DNA of 64,000 nt from Perilla frutescens (lineage: Eukaryota > Streptophyta > Magnoliopsida > Lamiales > Lamiaceae), in contig BRKX01000003.1 of the NCBI GenBank assembly GCA_026008535.1, forward strand, positions 25,720,001-25,784,000. The letters are read 5' to 3'. Under the pieces are notes generated by a model that did no database searches, was not told where the DNA came from, and saw nothing but the letters and a program-made list of their open reading frames with translations. The stretch's first letter is position 1; each line of letters begins with the position of its first letter. The translations under genes were made by a program, and so were the position numbers. Below are positions 30,786-43,500 of this stretch, in pieces.

Positions 30786-32310
30786 ACAGCTGCTGCAGCG
30801 CCTGAGTCCGACGGTCATAGTCTATGCTAAGCCGGAGATAGTTGAGAAGATAAGAGCCACATTACATGCCATAGGTGGTGATGATAATTTGCAGTTGTTT
30901 AGATCCGGATACTTTAGATATTTTCTGGACTACGGGGGTGGTGACGTCCAGAATAGGGTTATTCATGCAGTCATGAGTGGTGAGGTGCGCGTATCGGATT
31001 GTGCACTGGAGGAACAGGAGGCATGGTTTCAGATTCATTGATTCGTGCTGCACTTCGGTCCGAGTGAGTATAACCTAGTGTCAGGATTACGATTCGGTAG
31101 CTCTACATTCAATTCGAATGGAGAGCATGTTGTTTCCTCGAGAGCGGTCTACTATCGCTTATTTGAAGGGAAGCGTACGACCCTCCGCCAGATGGAGGAT
31201 AGGTTCACATAGATGGGGATGGCCAGATACCCTCATGATTATGTGAAGGTTGCGAACATATTATTTGTATACAGAATGATCTTCTGCCTTGATCCGCACC
31301 GGGTGAAAGATCCATGGGTGTGGGCTCTTGTGGAAGATGTGGGCAGGTGAAATTCTTTTTCATGGGGGGCATATTCATACCAGATGCTGATGCAGTTCAT
31401 CAGCATCCTCCCCATGAGTCGGCAGGCTATGGGCAGAAAAGGGCACGAGACGTATCATTTCTATGGACTGATACGGGCACAACAGGTAATTAGTTTTCAT
31501 TTTGTTGATATAAATTAGTGATGCATAATTAAATCATGACATGCTACTTATTTTACAAATATGGGCTTGTGAGGTGATACCTCAGTTGGCCCGTGAGATT
31601 GGTGTGGCCAGTGGATAGCTTACCTTGCCTTGATGTTTGAGGTTGTCATTTAAGCCTCCCACCTCTGACATATCCACCTTATTGTAATGATCGGTACGTT
31701 TTTAAGTTTTTTTATTTGTTTAGAATATCAAATCTATATTTGTTAATTAATCTTAATGATATTATAAATTTCATGCAATTATGGGTGGTTTTGTTGGTGC
31801 CATTGCCGGAAGAGACCGCGACTCCGTATTACCAGAGCATGCAGCTGGAGGGCAATGCTCAGAGCGTGAGATATGTTTTCCCTCGAAAAGGGAACAAGAA
31901 GAAGATGCTTGCAAATGTAGCATCATGCTATTCCACTGAAGTTGTGGCCATTTTAGGCCCATCACCCAGAGGGACGAGGGCTGATCGGAGACCACATAAG
32001 GGTCCGCAAGCAAGCCGGGCATTGAGGTATGAGTTAGATGATGAGATATTGGGTCTCCGGTCCCCCACCGAAGAGACAACAACGCATAGAGGAGATCCGA
32101 ATCGTAGATTGAGCCCTCCTTGAGCATGGGGGACTAAGCGTTTGAGGAGGGATTGATCTCAGAGCAGTGGGGAGCACAACGGTCCAAACGAAGTGTCGCT
32201 GGCTTCAGAGGGTTGTGGCAGCTGTGAAGGAGGATATGATGCCCCATATTCAGGAGGTTGTGGACCAGGCTGTTGATGAGGCATTAGCTAGGCTGCGTAG
32301 AGAGCAAGGT
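30786..32310 (+). pseudogene. DUF1985-domain protein relic
   Basis: Translation gives a DUF1985-like sequence, a plant domain of unknown function often found in Mutator-like elements with Ulp1-type proteases. The words include VYAKPEIVEKIRATLHAIGG, LHFGPSEYNLVSGLRFGSST, VKVANILFVYRMIFCLDPHR, LMQFISILPMSRQAMGRKGH and YHFYGLIRAQQ. A GTAATTAG donor-like site follows, and the frame resumes near 31559 with IWACEVIPQLAREIG. Three in-frame stops (about 31039, 31211, 31347) and further stops after 31616 show it is dead. A C-terminal open frame (about 31760-32123) has a basic, Arg-rich tail. No Ulp1 protease or MULE transposase is seen nearby. Confidence 0.65.
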
Positions 32311-32559
32311 TGAGCTCAATTTTTTGTTGTATGTTCTTGGCTATGATTTTTAGAGTGTGATAATGTCGTGTGTGTTCATTTGTATTTATTTACAAAATTT
32401 ATCTACCCTCTTACACAACAATAAAACCATGCATTAAATTTGCTCAACCAATTTCTACCTCTTCTACTTTCTATTGCTTTTTATTTAATGAAGCTTACAC
32501 AAAATAAATGCATTCAATTCAATCGATGCAGTGAACTAGTGAAACTATTAACCTAAAAC

Positions 32560-33345
32560 ATAATCGTATTTTTCCATCGTAATTCTAATTTAATCGTAAC
32601 ATAATTTCATCATATGTGTTCAAGTAATGTTTGAAACTAATCTTAAATTTTTAGAAACAATCGTAGCTTTATTGTTACAAAATAATCGTACCATTTTTAA
32701 AAAATAACTATAGCCTTTTTAAATTAATCATGGCTAATCATAGCTTCGTATCTATTTATCTTGGAAAGTTAATTGTAGATATTTTTATAAATAAATAATT
32801 AATCATACCTATCCCAATGTAATCATAGTTATTTAAATGTAATTGTAGCCTTGTAAAAAATTAATCATAGCCAATAAAATTTAATCGTGGCCTTTTAAAA
32901 AATTAATCATACCTATTTAAATTTAATCGTAGTTTTTTTTTGGTGAAAAATAACCATAGCTATTTAATTGTGTCTATTTAATCATAGATATTTTTATAAA
33001 TAATTAAACATAGCTACTTCGATGTAATCGTAGCTATTTAAATGTAATCGTAGCTTTGTAAAAAATTAATCGTAGATATTTAAATTTAATCGAAGCCTTG
33101 TAAAAATTAATCGTAGCTATATAAAAAAATCATAGCTTATAAAAATTAATCAATGATTTTTAAAATATAATCTTAGGGATTACTTTTAAAATTAGGCATT
33201 AGCTCTCAAAATAATTGTAGGCATTACATTTTAATCGTATGCATTAAATGTATAAATACTCGCAATTCAAAATTATAAATAATCGTATACATATGTAATC
33301 TTTTTGTCAAAATGTCCCAAGTAACCGTACCCATAATCGTATGCA
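32560..33345. repeat. Array of ATCGTAGC-type motifs, right block
   Basis: The same motif family as the left block (AATCGTAGCTATTTAAATGT, TAATCATAGC, TTAATCGTAG) occurs in the same orientation, downstream of the DUF1985 relic. The linkers differ (TTTGTAAAAA, ATTTTTATAAA), so the blocks are related but not simple copies. Confidence 0.8.
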
Positions 33346-33690
33346 AATTTAATCTTATCTGAAATTCAAATTTGGACCCACAAATATATCCATATACATA
33401 TATAAAAGATAAAATTATTGTATAATGAGTAAATAATGTCAAAGTACACTTGCCCAATGATTGGATGTGGGGACCCAAGTGTGTTATAACACAAATTACC
33501 CACAAAACTCCCTATAATTAAAACTTTTTTTTTCTCAGTCACTATTCAATTTTGCTCGTTTTTATCCATTTACACTTTTTTTTCTATTTTATCAAGCAGT
33601 TTAACTTTTAAATTATGTGATTGAGTTATTTTTTTTAAGAAATCAAGACAAAAACAAACGTTCACAATTTTAAGGGAAAGGGTCCATTTT

Positions 33691-33917
33691 TTTTTTTGGT
33701 CAAGGGTAACCCGCAGTTACTACCGAGGTGCACAATGAGTAAACTCCGTCCCTGTGTAATAACCTGCAAACCACACAGGGGAGGTTAACCACACTTGGCA
33801 AGCCAGGTATGACAGGCTCACACCTAGTAGTGTTGGTGTTGGGATTCGAACTTGAGATCTTTTGGCCTCAAGATAACACCACTCCACCACTAGGCCATTC
33901 CCAAGAGGACGGAAAAT
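33691..33917 (-). mobile_element. tRNA-derived SINE
   Basis: On the minus strand it has a pol III A box TGGCCTAGTGG (33888-33898) and a B box GTTCGAATCCC (33841-33851) 36 nt apart, as in a tRNA, and ends in an A tail. Ten-base direct repeats GGTCCATTTT flank it (33681-33690 and 33918-33927). Length 227 bp. The body between the B box and the tail (CACAGGG, CCTGTGTGG-type phrases) is the non-tRNA part. Non-autonomous; moved by LINE enzymes. Confidence 0.8.
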
Positions 33918-33953
33918 GGTCCATTTTAATCCTATTACTATTTGCCTAGGAGC

Positions 33954-34652
33954 ATTTTGGTCCTCGTTTACCTTTTTGGTCCAAATTGATCCTACAACTA
34001 TTTCAAAAGACTTAATTTGATCCTACTGTTGCTCCTTTACTAACGGACATTAATAAATTTCACTAACGGACGTTAACAATACCCGTTAAAACACTTATTA
34101 ACACACTTTTCTCACATACTTAGATTATTTCACATATTAACACACTTTTTACATACATATGAATTGACACACGAAATTTTCACCATTTTCACAAAGAAAA
34201 TAAAACACATTTTCTAACAACAATCCGCGTATCAAATTTTCAATATTTTCCTAAAATATTCCCAACATTCCCAAATTCAACAACATAAAATTTATTGTAT
34301 GATTTATTTTAGGGTTTAATGTTACACAAATCAATTCCACCAAACATAACCCCTAAAATCTACAAGATTTTCATCCCATTCAAATCGATGTATGATTTGA
34401 TTTCTGAATTCTCCGATTTCATTTTTTGAATTCATAATACTAGAGCTATCTCTCTCTCATGAATGTTAAAAAGTGCGTGTTAATGTGTGAAATAATCCAA
34501 GTGTGTGTTAATATATGTTTTAACGGGTATTATCCATGTCCGTTAGTGAAATTTGTTAACATCTGTTAGTAAAGGAGCAATGAATGGATCAAATTGAGTC
34601 TTTTGAAATAGTTATAGGATCAAGTTGGACAAAAAAATAAACATGGAACAAA
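33954..34652. mobile_element. Inverted-repeat MITE
   Basis: Arms 33954-34150 and 34469-34652 are imperfect inverted repeats of about 190 bp. Shared words include TATTTCAAAAGACT, TTTGATCC, GCTCCTTTACTAAC, TTTCACTAACGGAC and TACCCGTTAAAACA. The centre (34151-34468) is A/T-rich and non-coding. The long arms suggest a Mutator-type MITE. A target duplication could not be fixed because the outer limits are blurred; the SINE sits just outside its left edge. Confidence 0.7.
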
Positions 34653-34664
34653 AAATCCTAAAAT

Positions 34665-36199
34665 ATGGATTAGAACATCAAATCTAAAATAGAGAATCAC
34701 ATCCGTCCCTCAAAATAGTATTTCATTTCATCATTTGTTTTTATTTCATTTTCCTAAAAACTATTTTTTTTTTTTGTGTAAAAGAGTGTTGACGAGGTCT
34801 TTAAAGTGTTGACAAAAAATAATAATATAATCCCTTAAAATAGTATTTCATTCCATCATTTGTTTCTAGAAATATAAAGTATTTTTTATTAAAAGAATGT
34901 TAGTGTCACCTAACAATATGCTTTTTGACTTTATAAAACATCAATCCTTTTTTTTTTCTTGAATTCTACATGATTTTAAGTTATTGAAATAATTCTAAAT
35001 ATATATTTTTATAATATAATCATGTTAAATGAGAAACATTATAACACGGATATATAATAAAGGCAAAGTAAAGGCTTAAATCTTATTTAAATATTTAATT
35101 AAATCTCGAAAAAACTTATGTTAGATTGTGCGACAGTTTTAGAGTTTGATAAAAGCCATAAGCCAAGTCTGAGAGACGTATATGTCATGCGAGTAATTGC
35201 AAATCTTCTTAAAAAAACTATTTATTATAAGTGGTTAAAATTGAGCTTAGAAAAAAGTTGAAAATTTTAAATTTCTCAGTCAACTTCTCCGGCTCCTACT
35301 AGAAAATTTAATTCAAACTTCGTACACACACGTTCTCTACTAGAGTAGTAGTGCACACTAATTAAGGGATGCAATAATTAATTTATTAGATAATTTCCAC
35401 GTGACACTTTCTGCATCGTCTACTCCTGTGCTGAACGTATAAATATATTTTTATTTTTTTTATTTCAATTTATTATGGTTTCATATAACTTTAAATTTTT
35501 ATTTATGATTCATTTTTCTTCAATTAAGGTATATATAAAAATTAAATTTATAAAAAAAAAATTGGCACAGTAAATGTAACGCAAATTGGTACAGAGGATT
35601 TGATCCCATAATTTACTATCAGGAGGTTTGATACATGCGACAACATAACTTGTAACATATTTATAGTTAAGTTACTCAAAATTGAAACTGAGGCAAATTG
35701 ATTTATCATATGAAAAGTAATAATTTAATGGAAAGTATAATATTTATCATATGAAAAGTAATAATTTAATGGAAAGTATAATTTATCTTATGAAAACTAA
35801 TAATATTTATTGAAAAATTAGACACGAAATCTTCTGAAAGATCGAGTTTTTTTTTTCACATTGTGTGATCTTTTTTATTCCCTAATAGATTTTGATGATT
35901 GAGGATTTTTTTTTTTTTTTGAGAAGTTGATGATGATTGAGTTTTTAATGTTCCTTCATTCATTAAAAATATAATATTAATTGACATACACATGCACACG
36001 TACCTATCATAAATGGAATATATAGTTTGGACAGTCTACCCAATATAGATAGAATTAATTAGATAGACCCGACACCCCACGATCGCTTGGACTCTTTTGC
36101 AACGCATGCAATTGGTCCTAGTTTAAATAATAATAAAAAATTTCTCAAAAAAGTAAATAAATAAAAATAAAATAGACCTTGTCGAACACCCTCTAATTA
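34665..36199. other. AT-rich intergenic DNA
   Basis: No gene recognised. It contains a 44-bp tandem duplication at about 35706-35795 (TCATATGAAAAGTAATAATT units) and several T runs. Confidence 0.4.
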
Positions 36200-36204
36200 T
36201 GGAG

Positions 36205-36670
36205 TGTTAGAAAAATAAACCACATAGGGCATGCAATTATCCAGATTCATACCCTAAATCAATTAACTCTATGATGATAAACTGAGATATAACTTATAGC
36301 GGAAGCGTACCTGAATCCATAGTTCTTGAATCTTGAATACTTGATGTGGTATGGATCTTCCAAACGATCGGCACCTTAGGGTTTGTTGTAGAGAATTCTG
36401 TAGAAGGAATACAGATTCTATTTTTTTTTTCTGCCGTCGTTTGGGGACCATAACCCTAACTTATAATAATAAGTTATCTGGGATTTGCAATTCGGTCCCT
36501 CAACAAATTACAAATCTATTAATGGTATCTACACAATTAAATTCCATGATAAATATTAATACTCTTTAATCCATAATTATAACCTTATTAGATCACATTA
36601 ATTGGATCACTTTAAGACAGTCATACACATTTAATTAACATATATTAGTCCACATAAAAATATTTCAACA
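36205..36670. repeat. Solo LTR with TGGAG target duplication
   Basis: It starts TGTTAGAAAAATA and ends ATATTTCAACA, forming the usual short inverted TG...CA ends, with TGGAG on both sides (36200-36204 and 36671-36675). It is 466 bp with no internal element sequence, so it is the product of LTR-LTR recombination. The family is not identified; a TAGCGGAAGCGTACC phrase inside resembles LTRs of plant copia elements. Confidence 0.75.
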
Positions 36671-36675
36671 TGGAG

Positions 36676-37513
36676 ATCTTAATTAATTAATAGGGAATCT
36701 CTAGGTAGCTTGTTACTCCAATAACACTTGCACTGCAAACAAATTTGATTCAACATAAACTGCTTGTCTTTAGCGCGCGACTGAAAGATAATTAGGTGAC
36801 GTTTAATACAATAATCATTAATTAGTCTTCATTTTTAGTGATTTTATAATCCGTTGATGCATCGATGATTATACAAAGAATCTATTGTTAATTTAGCTAG
36901 TCGTTTTTAGTCGCTTGTTTATTGTCGTGATGATTACTTGTTATCTCATATTTTGGACCATTATCCGATATTACTTAAATTTTTCGTCTCCTTTTTCACA
37001 CTTTGGAGAAAATGTTGCCTATGCAAGACGGCAAAAATATTTTGAAGTCGTCGATGGAATGGATTTTCTATGGATCATGTTAATGTTATTACCTTCCCAT
37101 GATTAAAAGTATTTAAGTTAAATTGTTCCGTAATCGGCTTGAGATTGATGATTAATTAAATAATTTTTGAATTTATGTTACGTATTTAATTATAAAAACA
37201 TAACATATAAAATTAAACTTATTTATATGTGAGATAAAATCCATCGGTCATGTTCCAGGTATATATAATTAAAAGTTGAAGGCAACGATGAAATCTGCAA
37301 TGTGAATAGACTATCATAAATTAATAACTATTAATTAATTGGCCGATTATGTAACTAGTTAAAAGATATGGTTGTTGCATACATGCTTTCGGTCTTAGAT
37401 TTCACATTACCAGAATATATGTGTATTTGACGTGTTGTCCATTCATATAAATCATTAATTCCACCTTAAAAATATTATTATGATGTTGCTAGATGATAAA
37501 AATATTTAATTTA
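36676..37513. other. AT-rich intergenic DNA
   Basis: No coding or repeat structure is recognised up to the TTATT target duplication of the next element. Confidence 0.4.
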
Positions 37514-37518
37514 TTATT
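37514..37518. other. Target-site duplication TTATT (left)
   Basis: TTATT is repeated at 49422-49426 on the other side of gypsy element 2. Confidence 0.8.
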
Positions 37519-38579
37519 TGTAGCACCCCAAACCCGGAGGGGTCAAGATGCTAATGGAACACACGCGAAGAAAGAAAATCCCATAGAAAAATTTCCAAAT
37601 AGAGCAATCAAGTTAAGATTTGTTATGCCAAAAGAGTTTACGTTTACTGGTCAAACACCAAGAATCAATATATTTGACTAATCAAGAACCAATAGAAATA
37701 GATCTTAAGAAAAACTGACTGGTCAACTACATCAAAATAATAATAATCAATTCATGAAACATAACATGACCAAAACACTCATAGGCGTACACGTGGCAAA
37801 AGTCAAGGTTCAACGGAAGCATAGAAATTAAGAATCATACAGTTGACCATCAACAAAGCATACAGCGGAAGCATATGAATCATATAATAGTTTGACCATA
37901 ACTAATAAATTCAAAAGACGGTCAACTAAAAACAAGAGGTCCCCATTGGTCCACATCCGCCACCTGCCGTCATCAATTACCTGAAAAACATTTTAAATAA
38001 TAGGGTTGAGTGCCAGAAAACACTCCGTGGACATGCTCATACAATCGTCCCATAATTTGCATAAAAGAAATAACAATAATCATAATAACGATTTCACATT
38101 TGACGTCACAATTCATACGCTCATTAAACATAGTATAGACCGACCATAATGTGATCACATATCATCTATAGCATATTCATAACATATTCGGATATCCTCA
38201 TATGAGTCGTATCAAATCCACAATGAGCAACATAAACATAAATCATAATTCTCTTCTTTTTTTTTTCATATTGGACGAAAGTTTAAATACATTTTCGAAA
38301 GAGTTTTAGTAACTAAGCCCACCTTATAGCTAAATGTAGCTGACACTTTAATCTCAACTCGCACGTGCTAAGCCTGCTGTCTCGGGTTAAAACTTACACA
38401 TAAGGGCTATGTCTTAGAAACTTATTAGGGTAATTAACCTATTCTATAATGTAAATAAGGGTATAAGGTATATCTATAAAATAAAGTCACGAAAAGACGA
38501 CACCTAAAGATCAAACGGGTAATCCTAGCTTTAACCTATACCCGGACCCTTGATCGAGTATAATATATGGATTAAAATC

Positions 38580-38621
<42 letters not shown>

Positions 38622-40505
38622 TTTCAATACCAATAAAGTATCACTTATAATACATTATGCTTAATTTGAATTAAATCCAAAACTAAACAAAATAGAAAAA
38701 GAAGTAAAATAATTAAATGCATAAATAAAAATTGTGGTCAAAAGGATTTGAACACATGACCTTAAATGTAAAATAATGATACTTTAACCACTATACTAAA
38801 TGATTTTATACAATCTAAAACAAACTGTTTTAATTAATAGCTTCATAAATGCTGTGAATTAATTACACAAAATGAGAATTAAAACTGCACCAAATGGTTT
38901 TGAACCTGGACCTCCTAAACACAATATGAACACTTAACCATTAGACTAAGCCATGTTTTCGAAATTAATTGTCTATAATTAATTATATATATATATATAG
39001 TCCATAAAGCTTTGATGATAAAAAGATTAAAAAGGAATAAAATTACTTCAATAGGATTCAAACCCTTGACCTCTTAAGCATTAATCTAAATACTAACCAT
39101 TAAACCATATGTCATTTTCGAAATTTAATTGATGTTATTAATTATATAAGGTTTAAAATCATCTTTGTTAAAAATAATTAAAATGAAATAAAACTACATT
39201 AGGAGAGGTCGGACCTTTTAATTAATAAATCTGAACCTATCCATTAAGCTAAATTCAATTTTCGAAATACATGGCTTGATTTTAATTAATTAAATTTGAA
39301 ACAGAGGACATTAATTACAATAAAAGAGATTTAAAAATGCATGTATGAAGGTTTGAGCCTTAGACCTTTTGATTAATAAATCTGAACATATCCATTAAGC
39401 TAGTTACCATTTTCAAAATTTACACATGATTTTAATTAGTTTAAAGTTGAAACAGAAGACATTAATTACAAAAAGAGATTTAATAAAAATGCATGCAAAA
39501 AGATTTGAACCTTAGATCTTTTAGAATTAATTTAAACATCAACCATTAGGCTGCACAACCTTATGAAAATATTAATCTATATTCTTTATTAAATAGATTC
39601 ATAAATTTAAGAAAAGAAAGAAAAAAATAAAATAAAACCCAAACACACGCACACACACACAAGCTGAAAAATCAACACACACACACACACATGCACAACT
39701 CACGACACACACATACACATAACCTATTCCAATTTCTTTTTTTCCATTTCATGTTTATTTCATTAATCCATCATTTAGCTTCTAAAATGCCCTAAAACAC
39801 CAAGAACACCATAAATAAATTAAGAACATATTTTTTTTAATCCAAAACAGCCCTTAAATCACAATATATACACTAAAATCGAAAATAAAGTTCAAATATA
39901 AAGAAAGAAATGAGGTATTAAAAGGCTAGGGATTAACCCATTTTTAGATCAGAAAATCGGAAGCCTAAACCTCAAGATTTCTTAAAAATAATCGAAGAAC
40001 AAGAACGAGGAGAAGAAGAGGAATCCAAAAATATAATTGCATGTAAAAAAAAAAAGGTCGCCGAAATTTTTCCGACCGGCGGCGCCGGCGCCGGCCGCGG
40101 GGAGGAGGAGAGGTGAGAGGGAGAGAGAAGAGAGGGGGTGGGGGTTGACCTAAAAATGGATCCTCAAAAATGACCTAGCTAAGGAGTGGAATGAGTATTT
40201 ATATCCCTTCATATCCTAACCTAAAATTTAATTAAATTCCTAATTAATTCATAACTTGGACAAATGAAGTCCCACTTAGGTGAAATTAGTTTCTATGGAT
40301 TCGTAACGACGAGTACTATCATCTAATATATTCGATCGTCTCGTTCCGATAACGATATGTATCGAAAATAATTAAAAACATAAATGGGCTAAAAAGCCCA
40401 TGAATTGGGCCTAAAAAAATAAAATGCCTAAATTTATTTATTTGGGCCATGAAATCACAATTAAAAAATAGATTTGGGCCTATTATAAAATCTTGGGGTG
40501 TTACA
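37519..40505 (-). repeat. 3' LTR of gypsy element 2
   Basis: 2987 bp. It contains an (AAT)n tract (38577-38622), six tRNA-like tandem units (38741-39566), a (CA)n tract (39640-39712) and a GC-rich block near 40070-40140. Confidence 0.9.
38741..39566 (-). repeat. Six tandem tRNA-like units (about 150 bp) in the LTR
   Basis: Units begin at about 38741, 38892, 39051, 39201, 39346 and 39496. On the minus strand each reads as an A-box-like word (for example TAGTCTAATGG, TGGTTTAATGG or TAGTATAGTGG, fitting TRGYNNANNGG), then 35-40 nt, then a B-box-like word (GGTTCAAAACC, GGTTTGAATCC). Linkers (TTAATTAATTA..., AGAGATTTAAAAATGCATG) are also shared between neighbours. This looks like an amplified tRNA or SINE head. 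The array is on the sense strand of the retroelement. Confidence 0.7.
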
Positions 40506-40520
40506 AATCTACCCCTCTTA
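40506..40520 (-). promoter_or_regulatory. Polypurine tract of gypsy element 2
   Basis: The minus strand reads AAGAGGGGTAGATT directly before the 3' LTR. Confidence 0.7.
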
Positions 40521-40540
40521 AAAGAATTTTGTCCCGAAAT

Positions 40541-43500
40541 TCAAGTACCTAGTAAGGTTATGTTTGGATATTGCCTCCTGATTTTCTCTTCGATTTCCCA
40601 TGTGGCTTCATCCTTTCCATGCCTGCTCCACTGCACTTTCACTTGCATTGTCTCTTTGTTTCGTAAATTTTGAACCTTGCGGTCGAGAATCGCTATTGGA
40701 GCCTCTTGGTAGGTAAGATCAAGATCTACGTCCACATCTTCATCGTATACAGTGTGACTTGTGTCAAAAACATATTTATGTAGCATCGACACATGGAATA
40801 CATCATGTACTCCTCCTAGTTTGGGTGGCAAAGCAAGCCTATAAGCAACTTCTCCTACTCGATCGAGAATTTCTTAAGGGCCAATGAAACGCGGTCTCAA
40901 CTTTCCTCTTTTTCCAAAATGAATTATTCCTTTAACCGGGGATATCTTAAGGAAGACTTTATCTCCTACTTCAAAGTGTAAGTCTCTTCTACGCTTGTTC
41001 GCATAGGACTTCTGTCTATCTTGAGCTTCTTTAATTCTGGTTTGTATTTTGTTGGCGGCTTTCTCTGTGGCTTGTACCAATTCGGGTCCCAGAATTTTCT
41101 TCTCTCCAACCTCATCCCAATAGAGTGGTGATCTGCACCTTCGACCGTACAAAGCCTCATAAGGTGCCATCCCAATGTTCGCCTGATAGCTATTATTGTA
41201 TGCAAATTCCACTAAAGGCAAGTAGTCTTCCTAACTTCCACCTTGATCCAGAACTACAGTCCTCAACATATCTTCAAGAGTTTGTATGGTTCTTTCTGAT
41301 TGGCCATCAGTTTGAGGATGAAAAGCAGTGCTAAAATTCAGTCTGATTCCCATAGCATCTTGCAAACTTCTCCAAAATTTTGAGGTGAAATGTATATCTC
41401 GATCTGAAGTAATAGACACAGGAACTCCATGCAAACAAATGATCTCTTTGATATAGATTTGAGCTAGCTCATCTAATCCCAACCTATGTCTTATGGGCAA
41501 GATGTGTGCTGATTTGGTCAATCTATCAACAATAACCCAGATTGTCTGGTTATTGCGTACTGTTTTCGGTAACCCAATGACAAAGTCCATTGTAATGTGT
41601 TCCCATTTCCATTCAGGGACTTCGAGTGAGTTTAAAAGTCCAGCGGGTCGTTGATGTTCTGCCTTTACTTGCTGGCAAACCAAACAGTGTCCTACGAAAG
41701 TTGCAATCTCCCTCTTCATGCCTTTCCACCAAAAAGTTTCTCTTAAATCCCGATACATTTTCGTTCCTCCGGGATGAGCAGTGTACGGAGTGTTGTGCGC
41801 TTCTGCTAGTATTTCACATTTTAACTCATCATCTTGGGGTACACACAGTCGACTCCCAAAAGTAAGTGCTTGATCATCGGTTACAATAAATTCTTGGTTG
41901 TCTTCGGTACAGCTCTTCCCTCTCATCGTCTCAAGAAAGTCATCTTGGCACTGAGCCTCAACTATACGAGCTCGTAGGTTTGGTTTCGTTACTAGAGTTG
42001 CGATTCGGGCCTCCATGTTCTTCGGTGGTAGGATCACCTCCAAATTCAATTTAGAGAAATCTCTAATCAGTTTCTCTTGTTGGGTGAAGAGACAATTCAG
42101 TGCTACCCTATTCTTTCTGCTCAAAGCATCGGCTACGACATTTGCTTTCCCAGGATGATACAAGATGGTACAGTCATAGTCTTTCACGAGTTCCAACCAT
42201 CTCCTTTGCCTCATGTTGAGTTCATTTTGCTCAAAAAAGTACTTTAAGCTCGTGTGATCCGTATAGATCTCACACTTGACTCCATAAAGATAGTGCCTCT
42301 AGATCTTCAAGGCATGAACAACGGCTGCAAGCTCCAAATCATGAGTAGGGTAGTTGACCTCATGTGGTTTCAACTGCCTAGATGCATAGACTATAACCTT
42401 CCTATTTTGCATCAACACACATCCTATTCCTTGCAGAGATGCATCTGTACAAACGACGAAATCTTCTGCTCCATCATGAACAGTTAACATAGGAGCAGTT
42501 ACCAATTCTTCTTAAGTTCTTGAAAACTTCCTTCACAGTCTTCTGTCCAAATGAACTTCACTCCCTTCTTTAGTAGTTGAGTCATAGGTTTTGCAATCTT
42601 GGAGAATCCTTCACTAAATCGTCTATAGTAACCAGCTAAGCCTAGGAAGCTACGAATTTCACCAACATTAGTAGGGGACTTCCAATCACTCACTGCCTCC
42701 ACCTTGGAGGGATCTACTTTGATGCCTTGAGCCGAAACTATGTGGCCTAGAAAGATAACTTCGTCCAACCAAAATTCGCATTTGCTGAACATAGCATACA
42801 ACTTCTCTTTCCTCAATGTCTCCATTACTACTCTTAGATGTTCCTCGTGTTGTTTCTCATCTTTGGAGTAGATGAGTACATCATCAATAAATACTAGCAC
42901 AAACTTATCTAAGTATTGATGGAAAACTCGATTCATTAAGTCCATGAATACAGCTGGCGCATTGCTTAGTCCAAATGGCATCACCACAAACTCATAATGA
43001 CCATACTGTGTCTGAAAAGCTGTCTTTGGTATGTCATCTTTCTTCACCTTCAATTGATGATAGCCCGATCTCAAATAAATCTTGGAGAAAACTTTAGCAC
43101 CCTTGAGTTGATCAAACAGGTTATCAATTCGAGGTATAGGGTACCTGTTCTTGATTGTCAATTTGTTTAACTCCCTGTAATCTATACATATACGTAGTGA
43201 TCCATCCTTCTTCTTGACAAATAACATAGGAGCTCCCCAAGGTGAAACACTAGGTCTGATGAACCCTTTATCCAATAATTCTTATAGTTGGACTTTTAGC
43301 TCTTGCAGTTCCTTTGGCGCCATTCAATATGGTGCTTTTGATATTGGGGCTCCTCCAGGGATAAGGTCGATAGTGAACTCTATTTGACGATCAGGTCCGA
43401 CTCTAGGTAGTTTTTCAGGAAAAACATCTTGGTAGTTATGAACAACAGGCACATCTTCAATGGTTACTCCTTTGGTCTCGTCCCCTATCAGGCTTACTAA

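Noticed and set aside
38741..39566. Functional tRNA genes
   Set aside because: Only A/B-box-like words are present; the stems needed for an acceptor and anticodon arm are not evident, and B boxes vary.
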